DNA of 64,000 nt from VadinCA11 sp035271165 (GCA_035271165.1 DATERX010000032.1:11315-75314); one strand, 5' to 3'. Numbered from the stretch's first letter, positions 25,673-33,581 are shown. Translations and numbers: made by a program. The notes: generated by a model not told the origin, from the sequence alone.

Positions 25673-26100
25673 TGTCAGAAGAGAATATGATAATCCAGCT
25701 TTCGATTTTTGTGAACAATGAACCAGGACGTCTTGCGGCCATAGCAAAGACGCTCAAGGACTGCAAGGTCAACATGAAAGCGTTCAATCTTGCTGAATCC
25801 TCCGAGTTTGGAATACTCCGTGCAATCGTAGACGATCCCGAGGAATCCTATGAGAAGATCAAGAAGCAGGGCATCATAGTGAAGAAGACTGAAGTCATAG
25901 GCATAATAATTGATAATTCCCCGGGTTCACTCTTCGACGCAGCAGATGTATGTGGACGCGAGGGCATCAATATCGAGTATGGTTATGCATACGCAGGCGA
26001 TAAAATCTCCGCGTTCTTCATACGTGTCGATGACACCGCTAAAGCCGTAAATGCACTGAAGAAGGCAGGCGTCAAGCTAATCAAAGGCTCGGAGATTTGA
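25672..26100 (+). CDS. Tandem ACT domain protein
   Basis: A 142-residue protein of two ACT domains (about residues 6-65 and 72-138). The first starts with IQLSIFVNNEPGRLAAIAKTL and the second with VIGIIIDNSPGSLFDAADV; both keep the small-molecule-binding strand-loop-helix with the N/D-x-P-G turn. ACT proteins bind amino acids as regulatory ligands. Placement between paaK and the SelB-like gene, and next to a second paaK, suggests it senses an aromatic amino acid and controls the ligases, as in many archaeal paaK-ACT pairs. Its start overlaps the paaK stop, and its stop overlaps the next start (TGATG). Confidence 0.9.
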   Translation: MSEENMIIQLSIFVNNEPGRLAAIAKTLKDCKVNMKAFNLAESSEFGILRAIVDDPEESYEKIKKQGIIVKKTEVIGIIIDNSPGSLFDAADVCGREGINIEYGYAYAGDKISAFFIRVDDTAKAVNALKKAGVKLIKGSEI

Positions 26101-27038
26101 TGAGCAACCTGAATGTCGCCGTCCTAGGAGCAAAGGGTGTTGCTGAGGAGATCGGTAAAAGGGGCACGGTAACCGATGTCACTTTCTTTGAACTTAAGAG
26201 AGGGGATGCTTCCGTTACTTTATTGGAACCTTCAAGGTATCCCGACAAACTCTCATCATTATTCTATGCCGCGGAGATGGCGGAATTCGTCATATTGGTC
26301 GTGGATGCGCTGGACGCACACCTCGGTGAGACCATTGTAATGGCCGATACAGTAGGGATATCAAGAGGATGGATCGTATTAAGAAATTATATCCAACCAG
26401 AACAGATAAGGCCCTTATTGGTCGATACGAATCTGGAATCATACGAGCTGAAGGAATATGACTCCAATGCAATGAGAGAGGAATTATTGAATCTCGCAGA
26501 GGAGTACAAGCGGGAGCCGGGCGAGGGTTCAAGCGGATCGTGTCCGGTTGATAGTCACTTCAACGTAAAGGGAGTGGGTACAGTGGTGTTGGGCTCCATC
26601 GTCCATGGACATATACGTAAACACGATAAGATGAGGATCCTCCCATTGAACAGGGAGGTAGTCTTAAAATCCATTCAGAAACACGACCTCGATGCTGATA
26701 GTGCGGTCAAAGGAGATCACACGGGCCTCGCCCTCAGAGGCATAGAGTCTGATGAATTAGATAGGGGATTTGTCCTAACCACTGATAAAGATGTGACGAT
26801 GTCGCGTAAATTCACCCGCAAGGTGGACCTTGTAAAGTATTGGAGGGACCCATTGAAGGATGGTATGGTAATGCATCTGGGTCATTGGATGCAGATGGTC
26901 CCGTTCAGGATCTCCGTATCAGGTGATGATGTAGCATTTGATTTGGACACTGACCTGATATATAGGCCTGGGGACAAAGCGACGATTATGTATCTAGAGG
27001 GTGGGAAGCTGAGAGTCGTCGGTAGTATCACGCTTTAA
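26100..27038 (+). CDS. SelB-like elongation factor paralogue (aSelBL) with degenerate GTPase domain
   Basis: A 312-residue protein related to the selenocysteine elongation factor SelB and EF-Tu. The second half has a clear EF-Tu domain-2 barrel (HFNVKGVGTVVLGSIVHG, then HDKMRILPLNREVVLKSIQ), followed by a domain-3-like barrel. The first 130 residues align in layout with the GTPase domain, but the nucleotide motifs are missing. The P-loop region reads LGAKGVAEEIGKRGT without a proper GKS/T, the DxPG motif is absent, and no NKxD is seen. It probably binds something tRNA-like without GTP hydrolysis. A family named aSelBL is known from archaea and its role is unsettled. GGAG five bases upstream fixes ATG 26100. 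It shares the paaK/ACT operon. Confidence 0.8.
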   Translation: MSNLNVAVLGAKGVAEEIGKRGTVTDVTFFELKRGDASVTLLEPSRYPDKLSSLFYAAEMAEFVILVVDALDAHLGETIVMADTVGISRGWIVLRNYIQPEQIRPLLVDTNLESYELKEYDSNAMREELLNLAEEYKREPGEGSSGSCPVDSHFNVKGVGTVVLGSIVHGHIRKHDKMRILPLNREVVLKSIQKHDLDADSAVKGDHTGLALRGIESDELDRGFVLTTDKDVTMSRKFTRKVDLVKYWRDPLKDGMVMHLGHWMQMVPFRISVSGDDVAFDLDTDLIYRPGDKATIMYLEGGKLRVVGSITL

Positions 27039-27092
27039 AACACCTTATCCTACCTAAAAATATAAGTCATAGTTCCATGTTCATGAGGATAT

Positions 27093-27111
27093 CGTGCTAA
27101 GACATAGCACG
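27093..27111 (+). promoter_or_regulatory. Leader hairpin touching the ribosome binding site of paaK2
   Basis: CGTGCTA and TAGCACG form a perfect seven-base-pair stem with a five-base loop. The GGAGG-like ribosome site begins at the last base of the stem. A TATA-like AAAATATAAGT lies about 30 bases upstream. It could modulate translation; this is untested. Confidence 0.4.
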
Positions 27112-27124
27112 GAGGCGCTGTTTT

Positions 27125-28426
27125 ATGGCATACTGGAATGAGGAATTGGAAACCAAGCCGAAAGAGGAATTACAGAAGATGCAACTGGAACTTCTTAAGA
27201 AGAACCTCCGCATCATGTATGATTCCTCCGATTTTATACGTGAGCGTATGGATTCGGCTGGTGTCGATCCAGATGATATCAACAGCTTCGAAGATTACAG
27301 AAAGGTCCCTTTCATGTACAAAGAAGATCTGAGAGATAACTATCCAGATCATCTTTTCGTTAAATCTTACCAGGAACTTGTGCGTGTCCATGTATCATCT
27401 GGTACCACAGGCAATCCGACAATCGTTGGATACACTCAGGCAGATCTAGATAATTGGGCCGAATCACTCAACCGAGGTATGACCTCCTTTGGTATGAACA
27501 AGGATGACATGCTCCAGAACTTCCACGGTTACGGTCTTTTCACCGGCGGATTGGGAGTACACACTGCCGCTGAACGTATGGGAGTCACCGTACTTCCGAT
27601 CGGTACTGGTAACACAGAGAGACAGATCAAAATGATGCAGGACCTCCCCATCACAACCTTTGCTGGTACGCCATCTTACATGTTCCATATCGCAGATGTC
27701 TGCGATCGGAAGGGGGTGGACATCAGAAGGGACACCAAAGTGAAATATGCGATAGCCGGGGGTGAACCATGGTCCGAGAGCATGAGGCAGAAGCTTCAGG
27801 AGAGGACAGGGATAAGGGTGCATAATTGTTATGGCGCCAGCGAGTTCTACGGGCCGATGTTCCTCGAATGCGATCAACAAGATGGGTTGCATATCTGGGC
27901 GGACCTCGCCTACATAGAGATACTCGATGAGAACGGTGAACCCTGTGCTGAAGGCGAAAGGGGTGAAATAGTCGTAACCATGCTCAAAAAGGAAGCCTTC
28001 CCACTTATACGGTACAAGATCGGCGACATATCGGCCATAACTTGGGAGAAATGTAAATGCGGACGCACACACTCGCGTCTTATGCGCATCACCGGACGCA
28101 CCGACGATATGCTGATCATACGCGGAGTAAACGTATTCCCCTCACAAATAGAGGAAGTGATAGGGGAATTCGATTTCCTTGCTCCGTTCTACAACATAAT
28201 ATTGACCAACGAGAACTTTATGGATAATATGGTCGTGGAGGTTGAGATCGCAGAGGAATCCTTGACAGAGGATACCGTAACGCTCGAACGCATGACTCGT
28301 TCTGTAGAGGAACGCCTAAAGAGTGTTCTAAACGTCAGAGGAAAGGTGCGCATGGTGTTACCCGGAACCTTGAAGAGGTTCGAGGGTAAATCACACCATG
28401 TGGAAGATCTGCGTACTTACGACTGA
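27125..28426 (+). CDS. paaK: Phenylacetate-CoA ligase 2
   Basis: A second PaaK-type aryl-CoA ligase, 433 residues, clearly paralogous to the one at 24374. It has the same motifs: HVSSGTTGNPTIVGYT, YGASEFYGP, YKIGDISAITWEKCKCGRTH (with the cysteine pair), TGRTDDMLIIRGVNVFPSQI and the C-terminal KRFEGKSHHV. The two copies may serve different aryl acids (phenyl- versus indole-acetate). It has its own TATA-like box and a hairpin leader, so it need not be co-transcribed with the upstream operon. Together with iorAB (29948-32367), it would interconvert aryl acids and aryl pyruvates. Confidence 0.94.
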   Translation: MAYWNEELETKPKEELQKMQLELLKKNLRIMYDSSDFIRERMDSAGVDPDDINSFEDYRKVPFMYKEDLRDNYPDHLFVKSYQELVRVHVSSGTTGNPTIVGYTQADLDNWAESLNRGMTSFGMNKDDMLQNFHGYGLFTGGLGVHTAAERMGVTVLPIGTGNTERQIKMMQDLPITTFAGTPSYMFHIADVCDRKGVDIRRDTKVKYAIAGGEPWSESMRQKLQERTGIRVHNCYGASEFYGPMFLECDQQDGLHIWADLAYIEILDENGEPCAEGERGEIVVTMLKKEAFPLIRYKIGDISAITWEKCKCGRTHSRLMRITGRTDDMLIIRGVNVFPSQIEEVIGEFDFLAPFYNIILTNENFMDNMVVEVEIAEESLTEDTVTLERMTRSVEERLKSVLNVRGKVRMVLPGTLKRFEGKSHHVEDLRTYD

Positions 28427-28963
28427 TCATCCTGTTATGCGATTGATGAAATCCTTCATCTTCTCTACATACATAGGGCGATCGATCTCGTTCCTATCCG
28501 CGAAGGGCAGGGCAAAGGTGGACAGATACACCATGTGGAAATAATTACACATCTCCATCATTGCGGTCACCGCATATGATGCGACGAACTCGTCATCACC
28601 CATGGTCGTTACCAAGGCAATTCTCTTACCTTCCAAGGAATCCTGCATACAGTGAAGGCGCTCAAGGAATGCGGTCGTACAAGCGGTAAATTGCCACATA
28701 TAGATGGGGCTGGCTATTATAATCAGATCGGAATCCTTGACGTAAGGATAGACATCCTCCATGTCGTCATCTATGGTACATTCGCCCATGTAACCCTCCT
28801 CTTCGCAGACGCCACAGTTGTTGCATCCGATGATCTCCAGAGGGTACAGGTTCACCGTTTTGACCTCGCATCCAGCATTTTCAAGCCCAAGTATCAACTT
28901 GTTGATGACCGAGGAGGTGTTTCCATTTTCTCTGGGACTTCCGTTGAATATAGCTACCTTCAT
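28427..28963 (-). CDS. Flavodoxin-fold NAD(P)H-dependent oxidoreductase
   Basis: A 178-residue flavoprotein of the NADPH-dependent FMN reductase family. AIFNGSPRENGNTSSVI is the FMN phosphate loop, GCNNCGVCEEEGYMGEC the cysteine motif of iron-sulfur flavoproteins, and IIIASPIYMWQFTACTTAFLER the flavin-binding loop. ATG 28963 is chosen because GGAG lies seven bases upstream; the frame is open to 29080, but the extension enters the next gene's tail. It is convergent with paaK2 (adjacent stops) and downstream of the ferredoxin-like gene. It is probably an electron carrier or quinone/aryl reductase. Confidence 0.88.
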   Translation of the reverse strand: MKVAIFNGSPRENGNTSSVINKLILGLENAGCEVKTVNLYPLEIIGCNNCGVCEEEGYMGECTIDDDMEDVYPYVKDSDLIIIASPIYMWQFTACTTAFLERLHCMQDSLEGKRIALVTTMGDDEFVASYAVTAMMEMCNYFHMVYLSTFALPFADRNEIDRPMYVEKMKDFINRITG

Positions 28964-29012
28964 GTTTGTCTCCGTAATGGGATGAATCTCACAGCTGATA
29001 ACCGTTTTGCTA

Positions 29013-29708
29013 TCATTGGGTGCTGAGGAGCTCACCCTTCCTTGAGAAAACATAGGTGACGAATTCCATATCCTTCCCACTCTTTTTGATAGCGTTCTTG
29101 ACTGCGTTGTACATGCCGCTACAACATGGGACTTCCATCCTCAGGAGTGTGATCGACTTGATGTCGTTATTCTTGATTATCTCTGAAAGCTTCTCGCTGT
29201 AATCGACGGAATCCAGTTTAGGGCACCCTATGAGGGTGATACGACCTTTGATGAATTTCTCATGGATGTCCTTGTAAGCGAAGGCGGTACAATCGGCGGC
29301 GATGAGAAGGTCGCTACCGTCGAACCAAGGGGCCTTTACCGGTACGAGGTTTATCTGGATGGGCCATTGGGATAGTTCCCCTTCCTTAGGTGCATCGCTG
29401 TCACGATCGAAAGGTATCACCAAGGGCTTTCTCTCACAGTCGCAATCCACATTCTGTTGAACGCAAGGAGACTCTTGTTTGTTCGGTTTTACATGGGGGT
29501 TCACAAAAGCAGGCGCATCCCTAGTCTCGAACTCTATGGCATCCTCTGGGCATACCGGCAGACAGTTACCAAGACCGTCGCAGTGATCTTCCCTGATGAG
29601 CTTAGCCTTGCCGTCCACAAGGGCCAATGCACCCTCAGAGCAGGCATCTATGCAGATTCCACATCCGGTACACTTCTCTTCATTGATTTTTATCATCTGC
29701 CTCTTCAT
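29013..29708 (-). CDS. Ferredoxin-domain protein with C-terminal cysteine-containing domain
   Basis: A 231-residue soluble iron-sulfur protein. The N-terminal 60 residues hold a two-cluster ferredoxin: CTGCGICIDACSEG, and DHCDGLGNCLPVCPED with slightly irregular spacing. The middle has a CDCERK cysteine segment. The C-terminal domain (about 110-230) shows DLLIAADCTAF, GCPKLDS and EVPCCSGMYNAV. This layout is common in anaerobes as an uncharacterised 4Fe-4S binding protein. Start ATG 29708 is taken, though ATG 29696 (MIKINEEKC) is possible. The frame runs upstream through the tRNA-Leu gene and that extension is rejected. It may supply electrons to the neighbouring aryl pyruvate oxidoreductase. 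Confidence 0.85.
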   Translation of the reverse strand: MKRQMIKINEEKCTGCGICIDACSEGALALVDGKAKLIREDHCDGLGNCLPVCPEDAIEFETRDAPAFVNPHVKPNKQESPCVQQNVDCDCERKPLVIPFDRDSDAPKEGELSQWPIQINLVPVKAPWFDGSDLLIAADCTAFAYKDIHEKFIKGRITLIGCPKLDSVDYSEKLSEIIKNNDIKSITLLRMEVPCCSGMYNAVKNAIKKSGKDMEFVTYVFSRKGELLSTQ

Positions 29709-29766
29709 AGGCTCTTCATCGTATGGAGAGTATAGAAATATTGAGTATGTGGAAAGAAACCAGGAA

Positions 29767-29853
29767 TGGTGCGGGGGATGGGATTTGAACCCACGAACCA
29801 CTAAGGACAGGATCCTAAGTCCTGCGCCGTTGGCCGGGCTTGGCAACCCCCGC
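29767..29853 (-). tRNA. tRNA-Leu (anticodon TAG)
   Basis: On the reverse strand the acceptor stem GCGGGGG (from 29853) pairs with CCCCCGC (ending 29771), followed by discriminator A and an encoded CCA. The anticodon loop CTTAGGA, inside a CAGGA/TCCTG stem, gives anticodon TAG, reading CUA/CUG leucine codons. A long variable arm is present as expected for tRNA-Leu, and the T arm GTGGGTTCAAATCCCAT is canonical. It reads in the same direction as the ferredoxin gene just downstream. Confidence 0.95.
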
Positions 29854-29947
29854 TGATATGCGATGAATGCGCGTCCTGTTCTTATTATTTGTCTTTGGTC
29901 GTCTATTTTAATAATGGTTTATTATATACCCTCGTAAGAGGCAATAA

Positions 29948-31765
29948 ATGACGGATCTATTGGCTAAAGACGGAAAACGCCTGCTTTTGGGTAACGAGGC
30001 CATCGTAAGGGGCCTGTTCGAAGCAGGAGTGAGGTTATCGTCGACGTATCCGGGGACACCGTCCTCAGAGGTCGGAAACATATTGGAGAAGGAGTCAGAG
30101 AAGGCAGGGATGTACTTCGAGTTCTCCATCAACGAGAAGACTGCTCTCGAGGTTGCGGCAGCAGCTGCATCTGCTGGAGTAAGGTCATTCACTTTCATGA
30201 AACATGTGGGACTGAACGTGGCCGCGGACCCGATGATGACTCTCGCATATTCGGGTGTTGAAGCGGGTATGCTCATAATGACCGCGGACGACCCCTCATG
30301 CCATAGTTCACAAAACGAACAAGATAACCGTTATTACGCTACACTTTCACTTCTTCCAATGGTGGAACCATCAACTCCAGAGGAGGCTAAAGACTTCATC
30401 GTAGAGGCTTACAAGATATCTGAGGCAGTAAATCTGCCAGTAATATATCGTACCACGACGAGAGTTAACCATGCCCGCGGTCCGGTAAGGTTCAAGTCTA
30501 TGATCGAAACTCCTCCCGAGGGACATTTCGTCAAGGACGACCCTAAATTTGTAAACATACCGGCATATTCCAAACTCAACAGGGTAAGGCTTCTAAATAA
30601 ACAGAAGAAAGCCCAGGAACTGTCAGAGAACTCCATACTCAACTTTATAGAAGGCGAAGGAGACGTTGGAATCATCACATCCGGTGTCGCGTACACATAT
30701 GTGAAGGAATTCGTCAGCGACGTTTCTATCCTCAAGCTCGGATTCACCGCACCGGTTCCAGACAAGAAGATCGCCGATTTCATGAAGGGTAAGAAGGCAG
30801 TCATTGTGATTGAGGAGCTGGAACCATACCTTGAGGACAACGTACTGCGTATTTCCGCTCAGGAAGGCATGAGCGTCCCCATATACGGTAAGAGGAGTGG
30901 TCATTTCCCCAGGGAATGGGAATACTCACCGGACACACTCTCTGCTATTGCGGACATGGTCAAGGTCCCCGAGTTCAGGAAACCTCTCCCTAAGGCGGAC
31001 ATATCGCTACCTGGAAGGCCTCCGACACTATGCGCGGGATGTCCTCATCGCGGTATCTTCGCTGCCGTCACTCGCGAGGTCAAAGGCAAAGAAGTCGTCT
31101 ACTGCTCGGACATAGGATGTTACACCCTTGGTTCGCAGGCGCCCTTCCATGCCGCCGATTTCATAATATGTATGGGCGGTGGAGCAGGTGCCGCTGGGGG
31201 TTTTGCGCAGGTGACGGACCAGATACCGATTGCATTCATGGGCGATTCCACATTCTTCCATTCGGGAATACAGCCTCTTATCTCGGCTATGTTCAACGAC
31301 CATAAGATCAAGATGTTCATTTTGGACAACCGTACAACGGCGATGACGGGGCATCAGCCCAACCCGGGTACCGGCAGGGACTTCGGAGGAATCAAGACCG
31401 AACCGCTGGATATTGAATCCATAGTAAGAGGTCTAGGAGTCAAATCCGTCGCATCGGTTGACCCATATGACGTTAAAACCACTCGTAAGGTTGTAAGGGA
31501 TGCTTTGGAATTCGACGGCATCGCCGTCGTGATAGCAAAACGTGCCTGTCCTCTCGAACTCAAGAAGGAGAAGATGCTCGAGGTGAAGAGGTGCGAGATT
31601 AACACCGAGAAATGCGTCAAATGTTACACATGCCTCAATACGATCGCGTGCCCCGCACTCATAAAGACGAAGGATGGTTCGATATCTGTAGATGTCGTAC
31701 AGTGTATAGGATGCGGCATGTGTGCGAACGTATGTCCCAAGGGTGCCTTGGAGGTGAAGGAATGA
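29948..31765 (+). CDS. iorA: Indolepyruvate ferredoxin oxidoreductase alpha subunit
   Basis: Large subunit of the thiamine-diphosphate enzyme that interconverts aryl pyruvates and aryl-acetyl-CoA with ferredoxin. The 605 residues have the N-terminal pyrimidine-binding domain (RLSSTYPGTPSSEVG, SINEKTALEVAAA, FMKHVGLNVAADPM) and a linker domain. The C-terminal thiamine-diphosphate domain contains CAGCPHRGIFAAV and MGGGAGAAGGF, then the metal-binding GDSTFFHSGIQ. A final two-cluster ferredoxin tail has CVKCYTCLNTIACP and CIGCGMCANVCPKG. AAGAGGC lies before ATG 29948. Its stop overlaps the iorB start as ATGA. Paired with two aryl-CoA ligases nearby, it fits aryl acid assimilation into aromatic amino acids, known in methanogens. 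Confidence 0.96.
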   Translation: MTDLLAKDGKRLLLGNEAIVRGLFEAGVRLSSTYPGTPSSEVGNILEKESEKAGMYFEFSINEKTALEVAAAAASAGVRSFTFMKHVGLNVAADPMMTLAYSGVEAGMLIMTADDPSCHSSQNEQDNRYYATLSLLPMVEPSTPEEAKDFIVEAYKISEAVNLPVIYRTTTRVNHARGPVRFKSMIETPPEGHFVKDDPKFVNIPAYSKLNRVRLLNKQKKAQELSENSILNFIEGEGDVGIITSGVAYTYVKEFVSDVSILKLGFTAPVPDKKIADFMKGKKAVIVIEELEPYLEDNVLRISAQEGMSVPIYGKRSGHFPREWEYSPDTLSAIADMVKVPEFRKPLPKADISLPGRPPTLCAGCPHRGIFAAVTREVKGKEVVYCSDIGCYTLGSQAPFHAADFIICMGGGAGAAGGFAQVTDQIPIAFMGDSTFFHSGIQPLISAMFNDHKIKMFILDNRTTAMTGHQPNPGTGRDFGGIKTEPLDIESIVRGLGVKSVASVDPYDVKTTRKVVRDALEFDGIAVVIAKRACPLELKKEKMLEVKRCEINTEKCVKCYTCLNTIACPALIKTKDGSISVDVVQCIGCGMCANVCPKGALEVKE

Positions 31766-32367
31766 AGTATACCGTCCAGATAGTCGGCGTAGGGGGACAG
31801 GGCGTCCTTCTAGCATCCATGGTCATTGGTAACGCAGCCATGAAGGAAGGTTATGATTTAGCCATGAGTGAAGTTCACGGAATGGCCCAGAGGGGCGGAA
31901 GCGTGCTTTCGACCGTCAGGTTCGGAGATGGCGTCATCAGCCCCCTAGAGGCCGCTGGAGGCGCGAACCTATTGATGGGTTTCGAACCTGCGGAAACTGC
32001 TAGGAACATCAGTCTCTGCAACAAGGATACTTCCGTCCTCATGAATCTTAACCCAATCTACCCCTCATCGGTGGCAGCAGGGTTCGACATCTATCCGGAA
32101 GTAGAAGATATAGTCAAGGCCGTCAGCGATGTGGTCCCTAAACTGATCACCATCGATGCCACGGACCTGGCCGTAAAAGCAGGCAAGGCTGTTACCGCAA
32201 ACGCGGTGATGATCGGCGCCATCGCGGCGGCAGAGGGTTTCCCAATAAGTAAAGAGGCGTTATTGGAGACACTTCTTGATACCGTGCCAGCTAAATTCAC
32301 CGACATCAACAAGAGGGCGTTTGAACTCGGTTTCGAATACTATAGTTCTAGGGGTACAAAACAATAA
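31762..32367 (+). CDS. iorB: Indolepyruvate ferredoxin oxidoreductase beta subunit
   Basis: Gamma/POR-type small subunit of the same enzyme, 201 residues. It starts with YTVQIVGVGGQGVLLASMV, the nucleotide-like glycine loop of 2-oxoacid oxidoreductase gamma domains, then SEVHGMAQRGGSVLSTVRFG, which is strongly conserved. The ATG overlaps the stop of iorA by four bases; the frame is open farther upstream inside iorA but that is not used. A strong hairpin terminator follows at 32375-32404. Confidence 0.95.
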   Translation: MKYTVQIVGVGGQGVLLASMVIGNAAMKEGYDLAMSEVHGMAQRGGSVLSTVRFGDGVISPLEAAGGANLLMGFEPAETARNISLCNKDTSVLMNLNPIYPSSVAAGFDIYPEVEDIVKAVSDVVPKLITIDATDLAVKAGKAVTANAVMIGAIAAAEGFPISKEALLETLLDTVPAKFTDINKRAFELGFEYYSSRGTKQ

Positions 32368-32374
32368 ACTCAAA

Positions 32375-32404
32375 GGCAGGACTCAGGAGGTATTGGGTCC
32401 TGCC
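32375..32404. terminator. Hairpin terminator between iorB and the FtsZ-like gene
   Basis: GGCAGGAC (32375-32382) and GTCCTGCC (32397-32404) form a perfect eight-base-pair stem with a 14-base loop, between two convergent genes. A T-rich stretch follows on the forward strand. Confidence 0.65.
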
Positions 32405-32423
32405 GCTGATTTATACTTTCTAT

Positions 32424-33074
32424 TCAGACGAATGTAAAAGCAGGCATTGTGAACATCGGGCTCCTTTCAGACCTGATGTAAACTGGTAAAATCCTGCAGA
32501 TCTCCTTCTCTAACGTTTCGGAAATCATTCCTACCTTCTCCTTTACAAAGGCCCTAATGCCTTTGTTTATCTTTCCGAATGCCTCCGTAACCGTGAGGTC
32601 GGGGAATTTCTCGAATACCAGGTCGTTTTGTATAGTGACCATTGCTGGACATACGGACCTCAGGGCCTCGAGGCCCTCCTTCGCAGATCTATCCCTTCCT
32701 TCAATGGAGAGGGATTTGACCGCGATGGTGAGAGTCATGATGTTGAGCTCCCGCGCGATCTCTACTACAACAGGGGTGGCACCAGTCCCGGTACCTCCTC
32801 CCATACCTGCGATTATAACAACAACATCATGACCGTGAAGTGCATTGGAGATATCATCAGAATGTGATCTTGCACATTTTCTTCCGAAGGCCGCATCTCT
32901 TTGGATGCTAGCAAATTTAGAAACACCCTCATATAACAGGACCTTGCGATCTGCAGTGGTTTCAAGAAGAGACCTCTCATCAGTATTGACAGCTATAACG
33001 GTAACAGGCGCGAGATCCTTGAAAAATCCCTCTGCAATGTTGCATCCTGCTCCGCCAACGCCCACTACCGCCAC
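32424..33074 (-). CDS. Short FtsZ-like tubulin-superfamily protein
   Basis: Related to FtsZ by its GTPase domain: AVVGVGGAGCNIAEGFF (residues 2-18), the tubulin signature GGGTGTGAT (92-100), and IQNDLVFEKFPDLTVTEAFGKIN. Only 216 residues are present against 350-400 in FtsZ. The C-terminal activation domain and the T7 loop (N-x-D-x2-D) needed for polymer-driven GTP hydrolysis are missing, so a regulatory or non-filament role is possible. The only legal in-frame start is GTG 33074, which cuts directly into the first strand. Coding-like sequence (NVRPR) continues upstream to an in-frame TAG, while a well-placed ATG at 33124 is out of frame by one base, so a frameshift in gene or assembly is likely. 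It is downstream of a CdrS-like regulator. Confidence 0.75.
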   Translation of the reverse strand: MAVVGVGGAGCNIAEGFFKDLAPVTVIAVNTDERSLLETTADRKVLLYEGVSKFASIQRDAAFGRKCARSHSDDISNALHGHDVVVIIAGMGGGTGTGATPVVVEIARELNIMTLTIAVKSLSIEGRDRSAKEGLEALRSVCPAMVTIQNDLVFEKFPDLTVTEAFGKINKGIRAFVKEKVGMISETLEKEICRILPVYIRSERSPMFTMPAFTFV

Positions 33075-33151
33075 GCGCGGTCTGACATTGACGCTGTTAC
33101 TGTCGATATTGGTCGTGTGTGCATCCCCCTTCTATATGCAAAATATTTGTG

Positions 33152-33199
33152 GTGCGGAGCCGGCGGCCAAGTCCCATCCCGCCGCCGGCTGCCCGCACT
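33152..33199 (-). promoter_or_regulatory. Strong GC hairpin between the CdrS-like gene and the FtsZ-like gene
   Basis: Inner arms GCCGGCGGC and GCCGCCGGC (33159-33167 and 33181-33189) form a nine-base-pair stem, extended by outer arms GTGCGG and CCGCAC with a short bulge. It stands 30 bases before the presumed ribosome site of the FtsZ-like gene and could attenuate transcription, terminate the first gene or protect an mRNA end. Confidence 0.6.
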
Positions 33200-33209
33200 C
33201 ACTCTGTCT

Positions 33210-33581
33210 TCATTTCATTTTAGAAGTCAGCTGCGCTGTCGAGAAAGCATTCGTCATGGTCTTGTTACGGACCTCTTCGGTTACTATCTCATTCAACACA
33301 CATGTTCTTATGAACTCCTCCTCGTCAAAGCACATCCCTTCAGCTTTGATCATGGAGAGCGCGTTCAGCTGTACTTCCGAAAAGCGGACGAAGATTCCGC
33401 CTTCCTCCTGACCTATGTTCGTTTCGGGTGCATCTCCGGAAACATAGGCACGGATCGCAGCGCGGATGAAATTCGAACGGCTGCCTAAGTTAGGGTTATC
33501 CGCCACAAAGTCGTCCATTATCTGGAGTTCTTCGGGCCCCATCCTGATTGTGACCTTCGCATCCTCAGCCATATATTCCAT
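33210..33581 (-). CDS. CdrS-like ribbon-helix-helix regulator
   Basis: A 123-residue protein with an N-terminal ribbon-helix-helix DNA-binding domain: the strand KVTIRMGPEELQIMDDFV, then the helix pair SRSNFIRAAIRAYV. A longer, acidic C-terminal part follows. In haloarchaea, RHH proteins of this kind (CdrS) sit directly upstream of ftsZ2 and regulate cell division genes. The same order here (RHH, then FtsZ-like) suggests an equivalent role. Start ATG 33581 is chosen; ATG 33572 is possible. The upstream region to leuS is 217 bases and holds divergent promoters. Confidence 0.82.
   Translation of the reverse strand: MEYMAEDAKVTIRMGPEELQIMDDFVADNPNLGSRSNFIRAAIRAYVSGDAPETNIGQEEGGIFVRFSEVQLNALSMIKAEGMCFDEEEFIRTCVLNEIVTEEVRNKTMTNAFSTAQLTSKMK

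Noticed and set aside
29709..29846. Upstream extension of the ferredoxin-like gene
   Set aside because: The frame is open only because it reads through the tRNA-Leu gene; the tRNA is unmistakable.
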